Below are positions 47,901-55,887 of a stretch of DNA of 64,000 bases, one piece after another. The notes under the pieces are model-generated. The model did no database searches, had not been told where the DNA came from, and saw only the letters and a list, made by a program, of their open reading frames with translations. Numbering within the stretch: the first letter of the stretch is position 1; every line of letters starts with the position of its first letter. Source of the DNA: Symbiodinium natans (taxonomy: Eukaryota; Sar; Dinophyceae; Suessiales; Symbiodiniaceae); contig CAJNDS010000092.1 in assembly GCA_905221605.1 (NCBI GenBank), positions 62,001 through 126,000 of the forward strand, in the 5' to 3' direction. Position numbers and translations under genes: made by a program.

Positions 47901-50795
47901 GCCCGCGGAGGCGCAAGCCTTCGCATGAGGGCTGGTCCCTAAACCCTTTTGGAATACCGGGCTCCTCACAAAATTAGGGACCCTAAGCCCTGAACCCTGA
48001 ACCCTAAACCCTACCCAAAACACAACTGGGCCAAAACTCCCAGCCCTAAAACCCCCAAACCCTCAACCGGCCTGGAAGAGTGTGCTGTAGCTCAGGGGAT
48101 CGCCCTCCGTGGCCCAGTGCTCCTGGCTCAGAGAGGCACATCATGCCCCAACACCCGGCCATCCTCAAAACCGCTGCATGATGCTTAGTAGATAGAATGC
48201 TGATCAGTCATCATGCAAAAGCAAAAGAACCATCACAACCAGACCCTTGTTCATCCCAGGCTGCTCCTTTTCTGTCAGATGATCATAAACCCTAAACCCT
48301 AACAGCTTCCGAAGGTTCCCCAGCCGCCTGTAGCAGGGCTCGCTGCCATTGCGCGCCCAGCTGGTAGGCCTTTGTGGACGGAGGCCAGGCCAAAAGTGTG
48401 AATATGTTCAGATGACATGCTGAAGAATACTCCGCTGAGGGCTCGGGCCGTCGGTGTATCGGGAGCATGAAGCAGGCACCACCCCCCCTCCCACGCCTGT
48501 TCTTTTGGTGCCTGCACATGAGCCTGTCCCCAAAAGGGAATGATTGCAAAGAAGCCTTTGCTAGCACCTTCACACCCGCGATCTCCGGTTTGGGTTGCCT
48601 CGCAGCTGGGCAGGCCCAGGCCAAGGGGGTCGCGCAGCATCAAAAACGTAGCGAATTCGCAGAGAAGAATAAACATTGTTAGAATAGTCAAGAACACATT
48701 CGGGGTCTGATCTAGCAATAGGCCCAAGAACACCCTGAGACTTCACAAGTGCATCAGCCACCCTTGGCACAGGCCTGCGCCAGGGAATTCTGCGTGATGG
48801 TATTCCCTTGAAGGCCAGCGTCCTGTGAGAAACCACGTGTCGAAACAGCATGCCTTCGTGCCCTGAGTCCGTAATCGTCGGGCTCCCTGTCTCAGGGCTG
48901 GATCTCTCCGACCCCAAGCCCCTTGTATATGCTGCTTATCCTAAGCCCGAAGCCCTCGAAACCCCAACCCTACGCTTCTTGGCTCGCCCCTCGGCGTGCA
49001 TTAGTAGGTTCTATAACCCTTGTAATATTGAGGGTATAACGGCATAGCCCAACGGAAATAAAGACGGCAGGTGAACCTCCAATGTTCGGTTGCGCCCGGC
49101 AATTCATAAGCCAGGATTTGCATTCTGTCGTCAGGTTGTTAAAGGCTGAGGGCTCTTTTTCCGGTAAAGATTTTTTGAAGCCTGAAAGTTAGATGTTGAA
49201 CTTTCAACATTCAAAACTGAACTTCCACATGCCAATGTTGAGCTTAAAGCTTTAGGTTTCTCATGTAGACGGATCCTGCAGTCTCAGTTTATCATTTAGA
49301 TGGAGCCAAACCTTCATTTGCAAGAAGGAGCCCACCCTCGAAACCCAGTTACCCACCAGAAAGGTGGATAACGGATAGAATAACAGACAAATACCTGTAT
49401 ATACATACATATCTATGCATGTATATATACATATATATATATACATACCCATCCGCATACGTGTATACTTTTTGTTATGTACAGGATCCCACGTGCAACC
49501 CTGGATAAAGGCGTGCCTGCAGCGCTTCCTGCACCACCAGGGCCCGCGGCCACGAAACGCTGGCTGCAGCCAATGTCGCCCCAAAGGTGGCCAGGTCACC
49601 TGGAGAGTCAAAAGCTGAGGGTTTTGGGGTTTAGGGTTTAGGGTTAGGGTTTAGGGTTTAGGGTTTAGGGTTTAGGGTTTAGGGTTTAGGGTTTAGGGTT
49701 TAGGGTTTAGGGTTTAGGGTTTAGGGTTTAGGGTTTAGGGTTTAGGGTTTAGGGTTTGGCGAGTCAAAAGCTGAGGGGCTTCTGCCCAATCAAAGACTTG
49801 CTTGGACAAGGTGCCACCAAGCACCGGCCCAATGGGAAGTCCCGAGCAGGGTTGAGGGTTTCGGGTTTCTTAGGGTCTAGGGTCTAGGGTCCAGGGTCTA
49901 GGGTTTAGGGTTTAGGGTTTAGGGTTCATTACTCCTGTATCTGGTACTAGTAGTGCACTAGCAAATAGCAATAGCAGAAGCAGTCGCAACAGTAACCGCA
50001 GCGAGAGCAACAGCAACAGACAAGCGTCCCATTCTGCGTAGCCTATGTCGTGGCTCGTAGGGGCATCACTGGCAGCCCCGGAAATAACCACAACTCCCAT
50101 TGCCTCTTGGGACTTAGGAGGTCTCCACGTCCACCCCATGCAGCTGTCACCCTGCTACGGAATCAACAGGTGACTGAACCTCGCCCCCTCGTGCCCCCCG
50201 CCTAAACCGGCACCATGCGCATGGAGCCCCGAAGCGCGCTGCCACTGGCCAACCTCGCCAAAGGGGGCAGCAGCGGTCCCAAATATGGTCGTGCACTGTG
50301 CAGGTCTCCCCCCTTAACCCTTTTGCATCCGGACCCCCCCTTAACCCTAAACCCTCTACCCTAAATCCGAGACCCTAAGACCCCAAACCCACTGCCCTAA
50401 GGCCTAAACCCTAAAGCCGAAGCCCTAAACCCTAAAGCCCGAAAACCAACACAGGGGAGGGGGGGCAGCGGCCGGGGTGAGGGCCCGCCGGGGCGAAACC
50501 ATATACAGGCCCAATAATGCTTGCAGGGCCCCCCCCCCAACTCCATTCCAACACTTCGTTACTTTTGAATGGAATGCTTTGAACCATGATCTGGGTAGTT
50601 CTTGGGTCGCCTTTTGGGGAGGTCCTTCTTAGACCTAAAGAAGGACCTTCTAATTTGGAGAAACGACACATATGCCCTTATCTCCCTGCTCTCGGCCAAT
50701 GCCTCCGCACAGGCTGAGATGGCGGCCGTCACAGCCGCGCCATCCTTAGGGGAACCCATGGCCCCAAGGGCTGAAAGAGCTTTATTCTGGGCCAC
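28250..50795 (-). CDS. PPR-array protein fused to RluA pseudouridine synthase
   Basis: One minus-strand series of exons over >22 kb. PPR helical-repeat exons (50.8-32.4 kb) are followed by linker exons typical of organellar RNA-binding proteins (31.98-30.6 kb) and then an RluA-type pseudouridine synthase domain (30.4-28.25 kb). By family knowledge, PPR arrays bind organelle RNA and RluA enzymes isomerise uridine to pseudouridine; the fusion would target modification to particular RNAs (inference). No other gene on this strand separates the blocks, but I have not joined every exon, so the left and right parts could be two genes. A TAG at 30637-30635 follows a linker exon in frame and could be a true stop or read-through beyond a donor. 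Confidence 0.7.
29521..29630. mobile_element. MITE family M2, best copy
   Basis: TTGGGGACGAAATGAACCCT ... AGGGTTCATTTGGTCCCCAA; inner AAAAGGGTTTATGGTTCATA pairs with TATATGACCCCAATTTTAGG. It lies between RluA exons. Confidence 0.9.
30635..31985 (-). CDS. Linker exons between PPR array and RluA domain
   Basis: Exons about 31985-31820 (VEQRSPKAHTFFPEGGCFEA, QEVVQEACVRAHAHLAEHS), 31725-31645 (GISCNDLAALWSSASQLAAS), 31555-31440 (CFSLEELVTIAWGACSTVGS, LETLATELQFLL), 31150-31020 (EVAAQWRVLDILPNLLDTRR, QSLMLTRQGFHVLGALRPAL) and 30800-30635 (LFLRRVRHAFVRVGRSLDSS..., ending WAEA then TAG). The LEELVTIAW pattern resembles helical repeats of FAST/RAP-type organelle RNA proteins. No join was verified. 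Confidence 0.6.
32395..36965 (-). CDS. PPR exons, C-terminal half of array
   Basis: Exons, each about one PPR helix pair: 36960-36890 (MPDPITISSAIMAAAEA), 35981-35870 (SWGEIGSPEQELRDLQLQGT, TILGNSAITALSRS), 35730-35675 (GWEKAWALFAEQGADRL), 35293-35210 (GACEMGKQWELALRVL), 34870-34800 (VTFNAALRACGQCAQWQVAL, RLIKD), 34640-34545 (DAITYNTAMAACEKAGRC), 34340-34240 (AGQWQATLGLLGMLSSSGG), 33960-33830 (DAFSYATAARACAVAASWEA, ALALLEEG), 33130-33010 (LEGCSGRWEMAGAVLTRMRQ), 32540-32400 (IASDAAMVACNNCGRMAEAW, QLLVESA). The ITYNTAMAACEK / QWQxALxLL pattern is the usual dinoflagellate PPR form. Another exon-like segment is 32140-32030 (SAFLWGLALLGTSEAEARLE). Confidence 0.8.
33688..33792. mobile_element. MITE family M7 copy
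   Basis: ACCTAGGGGATTTAAAAGGT ... CCCCAAAAAGGTTTAAGGTTACCTACT; palindromic, like 51468-51565. Confidence 0.7.
34060..34172. mobile_element. MITE family M4 copy (inverted)
   Basis: ATACGGGACCCCTACC ... CCAATAGTAGGATCCCCTGA ... AAGAAAGGTACCCCCAATGT. Confidence 0.65.
35098..35190. repeat. CCCTAAA/CCCTAGA/CCCTGGA array
   Basis: Degenerate telomere-type units with A/G variants at positions 5-6. Confidence 0.9.
36153..36264. mobile_element. MITE family M5 copy
   Basis: TGGTAGCCCAGGTAACC ... GGGTTGGTTATTTTATAAGG ... GGGTACCACTGGGCTACCA; terminal arms are inverted repeats. Confidence 0.75.
36308..36422. mobile_element. MITE family M4 copy (inverted)
   Basis: CCCTCATATGGGGGTTAGCG ... CCCCAAATAGTAGGATCCCC ... 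TTATTCTCGTAAACCCTCAT. Confidence 0.75.
36555..36735. repeat. Polypurine (GA)n / GAGAGAAA tract
   Basis: Nearly pure purine. The several open frames through it (Arg-Glu or Ser-Leu repeats) are compositional artefacts. Confidence 0.93.
37110..39665 (-). CDS. PPR exons, middle of array
   Basis: Exons 39665-39590 (AWRWCSSLERLASLGSRRLR, PN) and 39354 to about 39290 (AIATTAAAHAISEAAWRRAA, ILLA) join in frame: donor AAC|GCGG at 39589, acceptor CCAG at 39355, giving RLRPNAIATTAAAHAIS, the expected PN-I-x-x-x-A start of a PPR. Later 38470-38400 (NVRVAAWADGAWAEAR) and 37180-37110 (GEALAAKAALPDRSQWKQ). The 235-nt intron 39589-39355 contains CCCTAAA/CCCTCAA units and a C-run. Confidence 0.72.
37298..37485. 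mobile_element. MITE family M2 copy, expanded
   Basis: TTGGGGACCAAATGAACCCC at the left; GAACCATACACCCTTTTAGTGTTCATT near the right; the final GGTCC arm is decayed. Confidence 0.6.
37500..37620. mobile_element. MITE family M3 copy
   Basis: AACTACTTGTTCAGGAACCT ... TTCCCTTATAAGGAAGAATATG ... GCCTTAAGCAAATGTG. Confidence 0.7.
37729..37835. mobile_element. MITE family M2 copy
   Basis: AGGACCAAATGAATCCGAAA ... CCAATTTTAGGGTTCAGGTG. Confidence 0.8.
37779..38237 (-). CDS. Intron-nested membrane-protein ORF
   Basis: 152 codons, uninterrupted, on the same strand as the host PPR gene and inside one of its introns. From about residue 45 there are two or three hydrophobic spans: DGVAVTLLVFAFSVCFFSGI, and FGMISAASLWFWLGLAGALS with flanking VAAPVFNFS. 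The final residues run into the adjacent M2 element (37729-37835), so the natural C-terminus may be earlier or replaced. No family recognised. The single-exon structure in a gene made of tiny exons suggests a retrocopy of an mRNA; a sequence resembling the 3' half of the dinoflagellate spliced leader lies just upstream (38258-38279). Confidence 0.5.
   Translation of the reverse strand: MWNCGTVFRHVEGLAKGEGPLGPALSSALNPGSSLSSPGKYLRVSSNDGVAVTLLVFAFSVCFFSGILKSYLDLGRLTVIENEVAAPVFNFSFGMISAASLWFWLGLAGALSIPLSGYSPVKESAAGEYIGFGQQGDHLNPKIGVMYSRRLL
38294..38382. repeat. Interstitial CCCTAAA array
   Basis: About ten perfect units, then three CCCTGAA units. Confidence 0.95.
39058..39165. mobile_element. 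MITE family M1 copy
   Basis: TTGGGATGTTCCCCCTTATA then CTAACAGTCCTTG; right arm GGCTGTTAGGATAAGGGGGA then ACGTCCCA. Confidence 0.9.
39698..39756. repeat. Interstitial TTTAGGG array
   Basis: Eight perfect units. Confidence 0.95.
40177..40287. mobile_element. MITE family M1 copy
   Basis: TTGGGATGCTCCCCCCTGAT ... GTTAGTATAAGGGGGAACAT then CCCA. Confidence 0.88.
40264..40509 (-). CDS. Unassigned ORF in PPR-gene intron
   Basis: The minus strand is open with protein-like composition (VKKVMFQAGFGLQICTLQLH, GKQGNPEEVCWDNLGI). The end overlaps an M1 element. No family recognised; may be an exon. Confidence 0.3.
   Translation of the reverse strand: MLQEGWGVKKVMFQAGFGLQICTLQLHQTVVGLAHGKQGNPEEVCWDNLGIRGEPVDGHSRGSAGLKAMRDDSLVGCSPLY
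41330..41400 (-). CDS. PPR-like exon
   Basis: The minus strand reads CEALLVMEELHTSAVQ, the second-helix pattern of a PPR (LLxxMxxxG/T). It is in the correct strand and position between 47.9 and 39.7 kb exons. Confidence 0.5.
41872..41950. repeat. Poly-C / poly-A tracts
   Basis: C24-A19 and a second C run separated by CGATCAATATTATAATTTGAG. Confidence 0.9.
42118..42184. mobile_element. MITE family M1 right half
   Basis: ATAATCCCAATTAAGGACTG then CTAGTATAGGGGGAACATCC. Confidence 0.75.
42208..42325. mobile_element. MITE family M4 copy
   Basis: TTGGGGGGTTTCCGAAATTA ... GTCCCCTGTTCTCGTCAGCCCCCAA. Confidence 0.85.
42388..42484. mobile_element. MITE family M1 diverged copy
   Basis: GTGGGATGTGACACCCTTAT ... 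ACTGTTAGTATAAGGGGTAC. Confidence 0.7.
43343..43498. repeat. Direct repeat, left copy (~155 bp)
   Basis: Begins AACTGAAGAAGGTGATTCAA; ends CTACAGCTTGGCTTCAGCAC. Nearly identical to 44009-44157 apart from an 8-bp indel (AAGGTGGG) and a few substitutions. Confidence 0.93.
43500..44008. other. Segment between two direct repeats
   Basis: About 510 bp, GC-rich, with open frames on both strands (for example plus 43592-43927). No recognisable protein. Its placement between direct repeats gives an LTR-like or segmental-duplication layout. Confidence 0.5.
44009..44157. repeat. Direct repeat, right copy
   Basis: ACCTGAAGAAAGTGATTCAA ... CCACAGCTTGGCTTCAGCAC, followed directly by a CCCTAAA block, as the left copy is directly preceded by one. 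Confidence 0.93.
44398..44438. repeat. Poly-G run
   Basis: Almost unbroken G over 40 bases. Confidence 0.95.
44440..44587 (-). CDS. Unassigned exon candidate
   Basis: The minus strand reads TEQDIKTNVGHEAAAVATCR then SFYEENHRNGKPFAASGKVA. Protein-like and on the gene strand, but unrecognised. Confidence 0.3.
45239..45439 (-). CDS. Unassigned ORF in PPR-gene intron
   Basis: 66 codons ending in a stop: EGPASIPHVIAVATYSIASK, LLFFYGTLEGETFLRAHTRA. Protein-like on the gene strand; family unknown. Confidence 0.35.
   Translation of the reverse strand: MPCSVAGRPEVYAATKQTQREGPASIPHVIAVATYSIASKLLFFYGTLEGETFLRAHTRASGDPEV
45866..45955. repeat. TTTAGGG/TTCAGGG array
   Basis: TTTAGGG units flank about seven TTCAGGG variants. 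Confidence 0.93.
46865..46950. mobile_element. MITE family M2 left half
   Basis: TTGGGGACCACATGAACCCT then AAAAAGGGTTTCGGTTCATG. Confidence 0.75.
47695..47825. mobile_element. MITE family M6 copy
   Basis: ACCTCAAATCATATTAAGGATCC ... ACTAAGGGGTATTGGGCTCTTTGGG. Confidence 0.65.
48305..50795 (-). CDS. PPR exons, N-terminal part of array
   Basis: Exons 50795 to about 50690 (ALGAMGSPKDGAAVTAAISA, CAEALAESRE), 50275-50205 (IFGTAAAPFGEVGQWQRASG), 49605-49500 (DLATFGATLAAASVSWPRAL, VVQEALQARLYPG) and 48375-48305 (YQLGAQWQRALLQAAGEPSE). A further weak one is 47920-47830 (HAKACASAGAWLPTPALSSQ). TAAISAC and QWQRA are PPR signatures in this lineage. The 50795 ATG is only the first Met in this exon; no transit peptide was identified, so the real start may lie further right. 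Confidence 0.65.
49395..49470. repeat. (TA)n/CATA microsatellite
   Basis: TATACATACATAT and (TA)n tracts. Confidence 0.8.
49618..49759. repeat. Interstitial TTTAGGG array, flanked by a short duplication
   Basis: About 19 near-perfect units. AGAGTCAAAAGCTGAGG before the array and GAGTCAAAAGCTGAGG after it are direct repeats. Confidence 0.95.
50533..50670. mobile_element. MITE-like palindrome family M8
   Basis: GCCTTTTGGGGAGGTCCTTCTTAG / CTAAAGAAGGACC centre and CTAATTTGGAGAAACGACAC; the last motif recurs at about 62620 (CTAATTTAGAGAACGACCCA). Confidence 0.5.
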
Positions 50796-51467
50796 AACCC
50801 ATGCAAAATTCTAAGGCGTGCTGCCACGAGCCAGAAAACCAAATGACCCTTTTAACTTACCTTAACTTAACCCCCTTCTTTGGGCGAGCCCGGTTAGGGC
50901 GCAGTTGTTCTTAGGTTGGGGGTTCTGTAAGGAGCTGAATCTGAGGGGTTTCGAGGACGTGTTGAAGCTGAACCTTCAGCTGTAACCATATACCCCTACA
51001 ACCATATACCCCTATAACCATCTAACCCTGTAACCGTATAACCCTAGAACCATAACCCTAGACCCCTATGAACTCTCCAGCTTTCGAAGACCGGACACGA
51101 GCTTCGGACATTTTTTGCCTCCCAGCCACAAGTTACGCAACGGTCACTGCAGCAGAAGCGGGGCTCCAGCGTAATTGTGGCAAGGTACCAACAAGGTTGA
51201 AGGTTCAGGGGTTTCTGGGTTCACTGGGTTTCCGGGTTTAGGGGATGTGCGGGCTCAGGGAGATTACGCATACGTCCTAAACACTCAGCCTTTTAATTTT
51301 TTGAAGCTGCCTAAACCGTAAGCCCTAAACCTGAACTCCACCCTGATGAAACAAACCAAAGTCTCGGATCCTACTGACATGTACCTCCCTCTGCGGGCAA
51401 GCAAAGGTAGGAGTGCTGCAGTGTTCAGATGGCCATCTTCTCGTGCAACGTTCCCTCAACTTAGTTG

Positions 51468-51565
51468 TCCAGTAACCTGGGGGATTTAAAGGTGAACCTT
51501 TGGGAATATAAGGGGATAGCATTACCCCCAAAAGGGTTGAAGGCTCCCTACTCTACTACTAGGTC
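51468..51565. mobile_element. MITE family M7 copy
   Basis: AACCTGGGGGATTTAAAGGT ... CCCAAAAGGGTTGAAGGCTC. Confidence 0.7.
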
Positions 51566-51946
51566 AACGAACCCCCGCAGCCGCAGCTTCAAAAACAAGC
51601 TCGTCTCAGCTCGTCTTTCTGCACTCAGCCGGAGCCGAAGACCTGCCCCATCGCGCTAGGCCCCCCGTTTGAATACCAAGTACTTCAAGTTGCAGAACCC
51701 TTCCAATCTTTTTCGATATGATATGGTATGATACTAGACTGCGGCTATGTTCGATTGTAGTCATAGATACCCTAAAACTTAAATTGCTATATTATGTGAT
51801 CATAAAACTTTATGCTCTGTTCTATTATTGCTTATACTTTCATGCCCCAAAGCCCTAATGACAGCGCAGAAGCCCCGAAAGAGGTAATCCTGCCCGGTAG
51901 ATACAAAAAGATATGCAACTCCGCACGTATGGGTCATGGAACATCC

Positions 51947-52047
51947 CTTGGGATGTTCCCCGTATACTAAGAGTCCTGAATCGGGATTCTAATAGGGGGT
52001 ACGAGAATCCCTATGAAGGACTGTTCGTAAAGGGGAAACATCCCAAG
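51947..52047. mobile_element. MITE family M1 copy
   Basis: CTTGGGATGTTCCCCGTATA ... AAAGGGGAAACATCCCAAG. Confidence 0.88.
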
Positions 52048-52119
52048 ATATACCCCTAAACCCTAAACCCTAAACCCGAAACCCTAAACCCTAAAACCCT
52101 AAACCTAAACCCACGTGCA

Positions 52120-55100
52120 TGACTGTTGGCCCCAGGGGCCGTGATCAGCGCATGGGCAAAGCCAGCGCCGCCCAGACCACCAATGGCGTGCCAGTTGATC
52201 ATCTCGATGAAGCCTGGGATGGGTTTAGGGTTTAGGGTTTAGGGCTTAGGGCTTGGGGTTTAGGGTTTAGGGTTCAGGGTTCAGGGTTTAGGGTTTAGGG
52301 AATGTGGGATTCTAGGATGGGTGAATCTGCGATTTTGGGATGTTCCCCCTTATACTAACAGTCCTCAATAGGGAGTATAACAGGGGGTACCATGATCCCG
52401 ATTAAGGACTGTTAGTATCTCAACTTGGATTTAAAGCAGGGAAGCAGATGAAACAAAGCTGCCCGGCGACCACACCCCGCCCCTCCCCCCAACAACCCCC
52501 CAAAACCCTAAACCCTAAACCCTAAACCCTAAACCCTAAACCCTAAACCCTAAACCCTAAACCCTAGTCCTAGAACTTCAGCCACCAAAGAGGGACTGCC
52601 CCAAAAGGATGCCCCCCCCCCCCCCCCCCCCCCCCGATGAACCAATAAGTTCGGAAAGCCTACTATTACTATTATTACTAGAATTACTATAACTACTATA
52701 ATTACTATTATTACAATTAAATGAATATTATTACAATTATTTCTATAACTACTATATTTACTACAACTACTACAATTACTATTATTACTAGAATTACTAT
52801 AACTACTATAATTACTATAGTTTCGAAAATTACTCTCATGGAGCATTTTATGATTTACATCCTGGAAACCGGCTGCCGGCTTGTCACCCTCCTCGCGGGC
52901 AGGTCAGTTGATCTAGCCGACTGAAACAAAGGCGCTTGCAAGCAGGGTTTAGGGTTTAGGGTTTAGGGTTTAGGATTTAGGGTTGGGGGCAGGGTTAGAA
53001 AAACTCTACAAGTCCGGAGTTGTGGCTACGTAGTTGTCACTTCTTTGGGGTACACTTCACTCCCCGTGAATATCCTACTATGTGCGGGATGGATTTCGGA
53101 AATCGCCGTCGGATTCAAGCGTTCTGGATGGCAACCCTTGCTGCCTTTCTTGCTTTCGCGGAAGTTTTAATCTTGCACCTGGGCATGACCTTATTGGGTA
53201 TGGGGGTTTGCTAGCTCAGATCTACGCAATGCTTGGGGTGAGAGGGAGGGATGAGAAAGAGAATGAGGGCTTTGGCGTGAATTATATGTATCTAAACCCT
53301 AAACCCTAAACCCTAAACCCTAAACCCGAAACCCGAAACCCTAAACCCTAAACCCTAAACCCTAAACCCAAACCTCTTGTTCAACCCCGCGAGCATCCCC
53401 AAGCCTTCCAAAAGAGATCCTAGAACCACAAGCCCCCACATACAGATCATTGCAAGGGAGAAGCAGTTTAGGGTTTGGGGTTTGGGGGTCAGGGTGTAGG
53501 GTTTAGGGTTTAGGGTTTAGGGTTTAGGGCTACCTTGGGGGCGCTGAAAAAAAGTACACAATCCCCCCGGGTCCTTGTCGAAGCGGGTGGGCTTGATGGT
53601 GGAGCCGAAGAGCAGGCCGCCGATCTGAGGAGGCAGAACGACCCCAATACCTATAGGTTTAGGGTTTAGGGTTTAGGGTTTAGGGTTTAGTGTTTAGGGT
53701 TTAGTATAGGCCCTATGTATGGGGGGGTTTACGATATGAGGGGGGTACCTTCTTGGGGTCTGTATTAAGTGTCTCATAAGGGGATCCTGCTATTTGGGGG
53801 TCTATATTGGGGATCCTTTTTTGTAAACCCCATATAGCCTACACTTAAAACCGCACATGCGCGTCAAGCCCTCGGGTCCCGAGAACCCCCAACCCTAAAT
53901 CAGCGTTCAGGTTTCTAAAAACATTATGCCAACTGTCAGAAGAACCCTCAATCAGGGTTCAGGGTTCTCCCCTCCAGGCTGAGAGTTCACGATGCTTTCT
54001 ACATCCGCTGGGCGCCCGGCGGAGACGATGCCGACAATCGCACAGCCGCAAAGGAGGCCGACGGTCGCTGCCTCGCCGGGGGTTGAGGCGTCCGGGGTGT
54101 TGCTTCCTTGCTTGGGGTTGAGGGCTTAGGGTAGAACAGCAAGTGGAATCGGATCATAGCCACGGGCTTTGGGCTACTCCTCAAATCTCTTCAAAAGAGT
54201 TGTATTGGGCATATACTCTACCCCCGCCTCGGGAGTGTTCCTCAAGGGGCCAAGGGAGGTGAATGGCCCGATCAGGAAGTAGCCTGGAAGGGCGGCAGCC
54301 GAGGTGCTGAGCTGTGTGGGGTCTAGGGTTCAGGGTTTAGGGTTCAGGGTGCACAGGGCTTCTGGTCCAATGCTTGTACTACCCCCCTGGCCATGCTCCA
54401 TGGGGCTACTGCAGAGTGCAGGGCCTATAGGGTTTGGGTTGGGGTCCGGCACAAGCCTAATGGGAAGCTCCATGGGCAGAGGAATTCATGTTGTGCATGA
54501 GGCACCATTGTCAGGTCATTCAAGATCATGCGGTCCCAGACTACCCCACCCGAATAAGGTCCGAACAGGGCATACAACTGTCATAAAGCAAGGGTTAGGT
54601 CGTACAACAGCCGTAGATCTCCTTTATGAACCTGGGGTAGTCACCCTACCCCCCTAACGCCTTAACCCCTAAGGTCCCCCCAGCGCCCTGGACGGTCCGT
54701 CTGTTGTAAGAAAAGAGGTTTTTGGGCTAATTGTGTGGGTTTCTGGGATTTGGGGGCTTTAGGGGTTCAACCTTGTAAGCCCTGGAACCCTAAACCCTAA
54801 ACCCCAAACCCTTAAACCCTAAACCCCCCGCAACCGAACTCGTAACTGCACACGACTGCCAAGTTGCCGTGCGCCATGCCAATCCTTGCGACCAAAAGAA
54901 CACCCTCAAGGAAGACTCCTACACCCCAAGCCCTAATTATAGGATTTAGGGTTTAGGAATTAGGGTGTGTTTTTAAGGAGTTTAGGGTTTAGGGCAACTT
55001 GAACCCCTGAACCCTTTCAACCGTACAGCTGCTGCGGTCCATGTCTACGGTTGGGTTGGGGATTGTGTAGGCCCTGAATTTTGGTTGTGGTTAGTTCGGA

Positions 55101-55879
55101 TCACCGCACTCTTCAGCATGGCACACAAGCAATCTAGGGGCCTCAATGGTTAGAATCGGTTTTAGAGGTCATTAAATTGTGCTTATATAGGGACCATGAG
55201 GAAATACTATTCGTAATCATACCGAATCCTATAGTAGAGTGTGGTCGTCGCTTCCTCCTTCGGTTCTGCAACGATAGCTTGTCAGTAGTTTATTCTCATT
55301 GCTGTTGCTTGTCAAGCCTTTCCTTTACTGTCATTTATTCAGAAAAACAGCCGATGCTGTGATTTAGCAGATGCCCACGCAGAAACACCTGGGCGTTGGG
55401 CGCTCCCGGGATCATCCCGGCAGTTGGGTAGCTGCGAAATGGGGGGGGGTTAGGGTTTAGGGCACGGGAGACGTCAGCAAGCAGAACGGCTCACGTAGAT
55501 AGCAGCCCTATGCAGAGGGAGGGGGGGAAGAACATAAGCATCTACTGTTGCTGGTCATAGTACCCCTAGCATAATCCCGATTAAGGACTGCTAGTATAAA
55601 GGAGAACATCCCAAGCAATACCACTAAAAACCTAAAACACGAATCCCGCAACCCTAAACCCTACACCCGAAACCCCAAACCTCAAACCCCAAACCCTAAA
55701 CCCCTAAACCCCTAAACCCCTAAACCCCTAAACCCCTAAACCCCTAAACCCCTAAACCTCTAAACCCCTAAACCCCTAAACCCCTGTGAGTTTCGCCAAG
55801 TCAGCTCAAGGGTCTCCAGGCCCCGCTGCCAAGGCTTCAGCCCCTCGCGGTAGAAGGCCATGTTCTTGGCACACGGACG
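52120..55879 (-). CDS. psaL: Photosystem I subunit PsaL (subunit XI), nuclear copy
   Basis: Spliced exons: 55879-55806 (RPCAKNMAFYREGLKPWQRG, LETL), 54884-54868 (EIGMAHG, a 17-nt microexon), 54283-54228 (YFLIGPFTSLGPLRNTPE), 54071 to about 54016 (AATVGLLCGCAIVGIVSAG), about 53624-53570 (GLLFGSTIKPTRFDKDPGG), about 52222-52125 (GFIEMINWHAIGGLGGAGFA, HALI). The joins use GC donors at 55805, 54867 and 54227 with AG acceptors and restore [22 protein letters not shown], the PsaL signature. PsaL anchors PSI trimers and light-harvesting contacts in the thylakoid membrane. The N-terminal plastid-targeting exons and the donor after VSAG are unresolved. No frameshift seen. Confidence 0.82.
52335..52424. 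mobile_element. MITE family M1 copy, right end truncated
   Basis: TTGGGATGTTCCCCCTTATA ... TTAAGGACTGTTAGTATCTC; the last 20 bases are lost. Confidence 0.85.
52499..52566. repeat. Interstitial CCCTAAA array
   Basis: Nine perfect units. Confidence 0.95.
52612..52830. repeat. Poly-C followed by TTACTATTA tandem repeat
   Basis: A 23-C run, then an AT repeat in which about 45 bp (ATTACTAGAATTACTATAAC core) recurs at about 52672 and 52787. Confidence 0.85.
53293..53372. repeat. Interstitial CCCTAAA array
   Basis: Eleven units with two CCCGAAA variants. Confidence 0.93.
53658..53706. repeat. Interstitial TTTAGGG array
   Basis: About seven units, one TTTAGTG. Confidence 0.9.
53713..53832. mobile_element. 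MITE family M4 copy
   Basis: ATGGGGGGGTTTACGATATG ... GGATCCTTTTTTGTAAACCCCATAT; lies in a psaL intron. Confidence 0.85.
55556..55614. mobile_element. MITE family M1 right half
   Basis: ATAATCCCGATTAAGGACTG then CTAGTATAAAGGAGAACATC then CCAAG. Confidence 0.75.
55687..55787. repeat. CCCCTAAA octamer array
   Basis: About 12 units of the eight-base variant CCCCTAAA, one CTCTAAAC. Confidence 0.95.
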
Positions 55880-55887
55880 CTTTAGGG

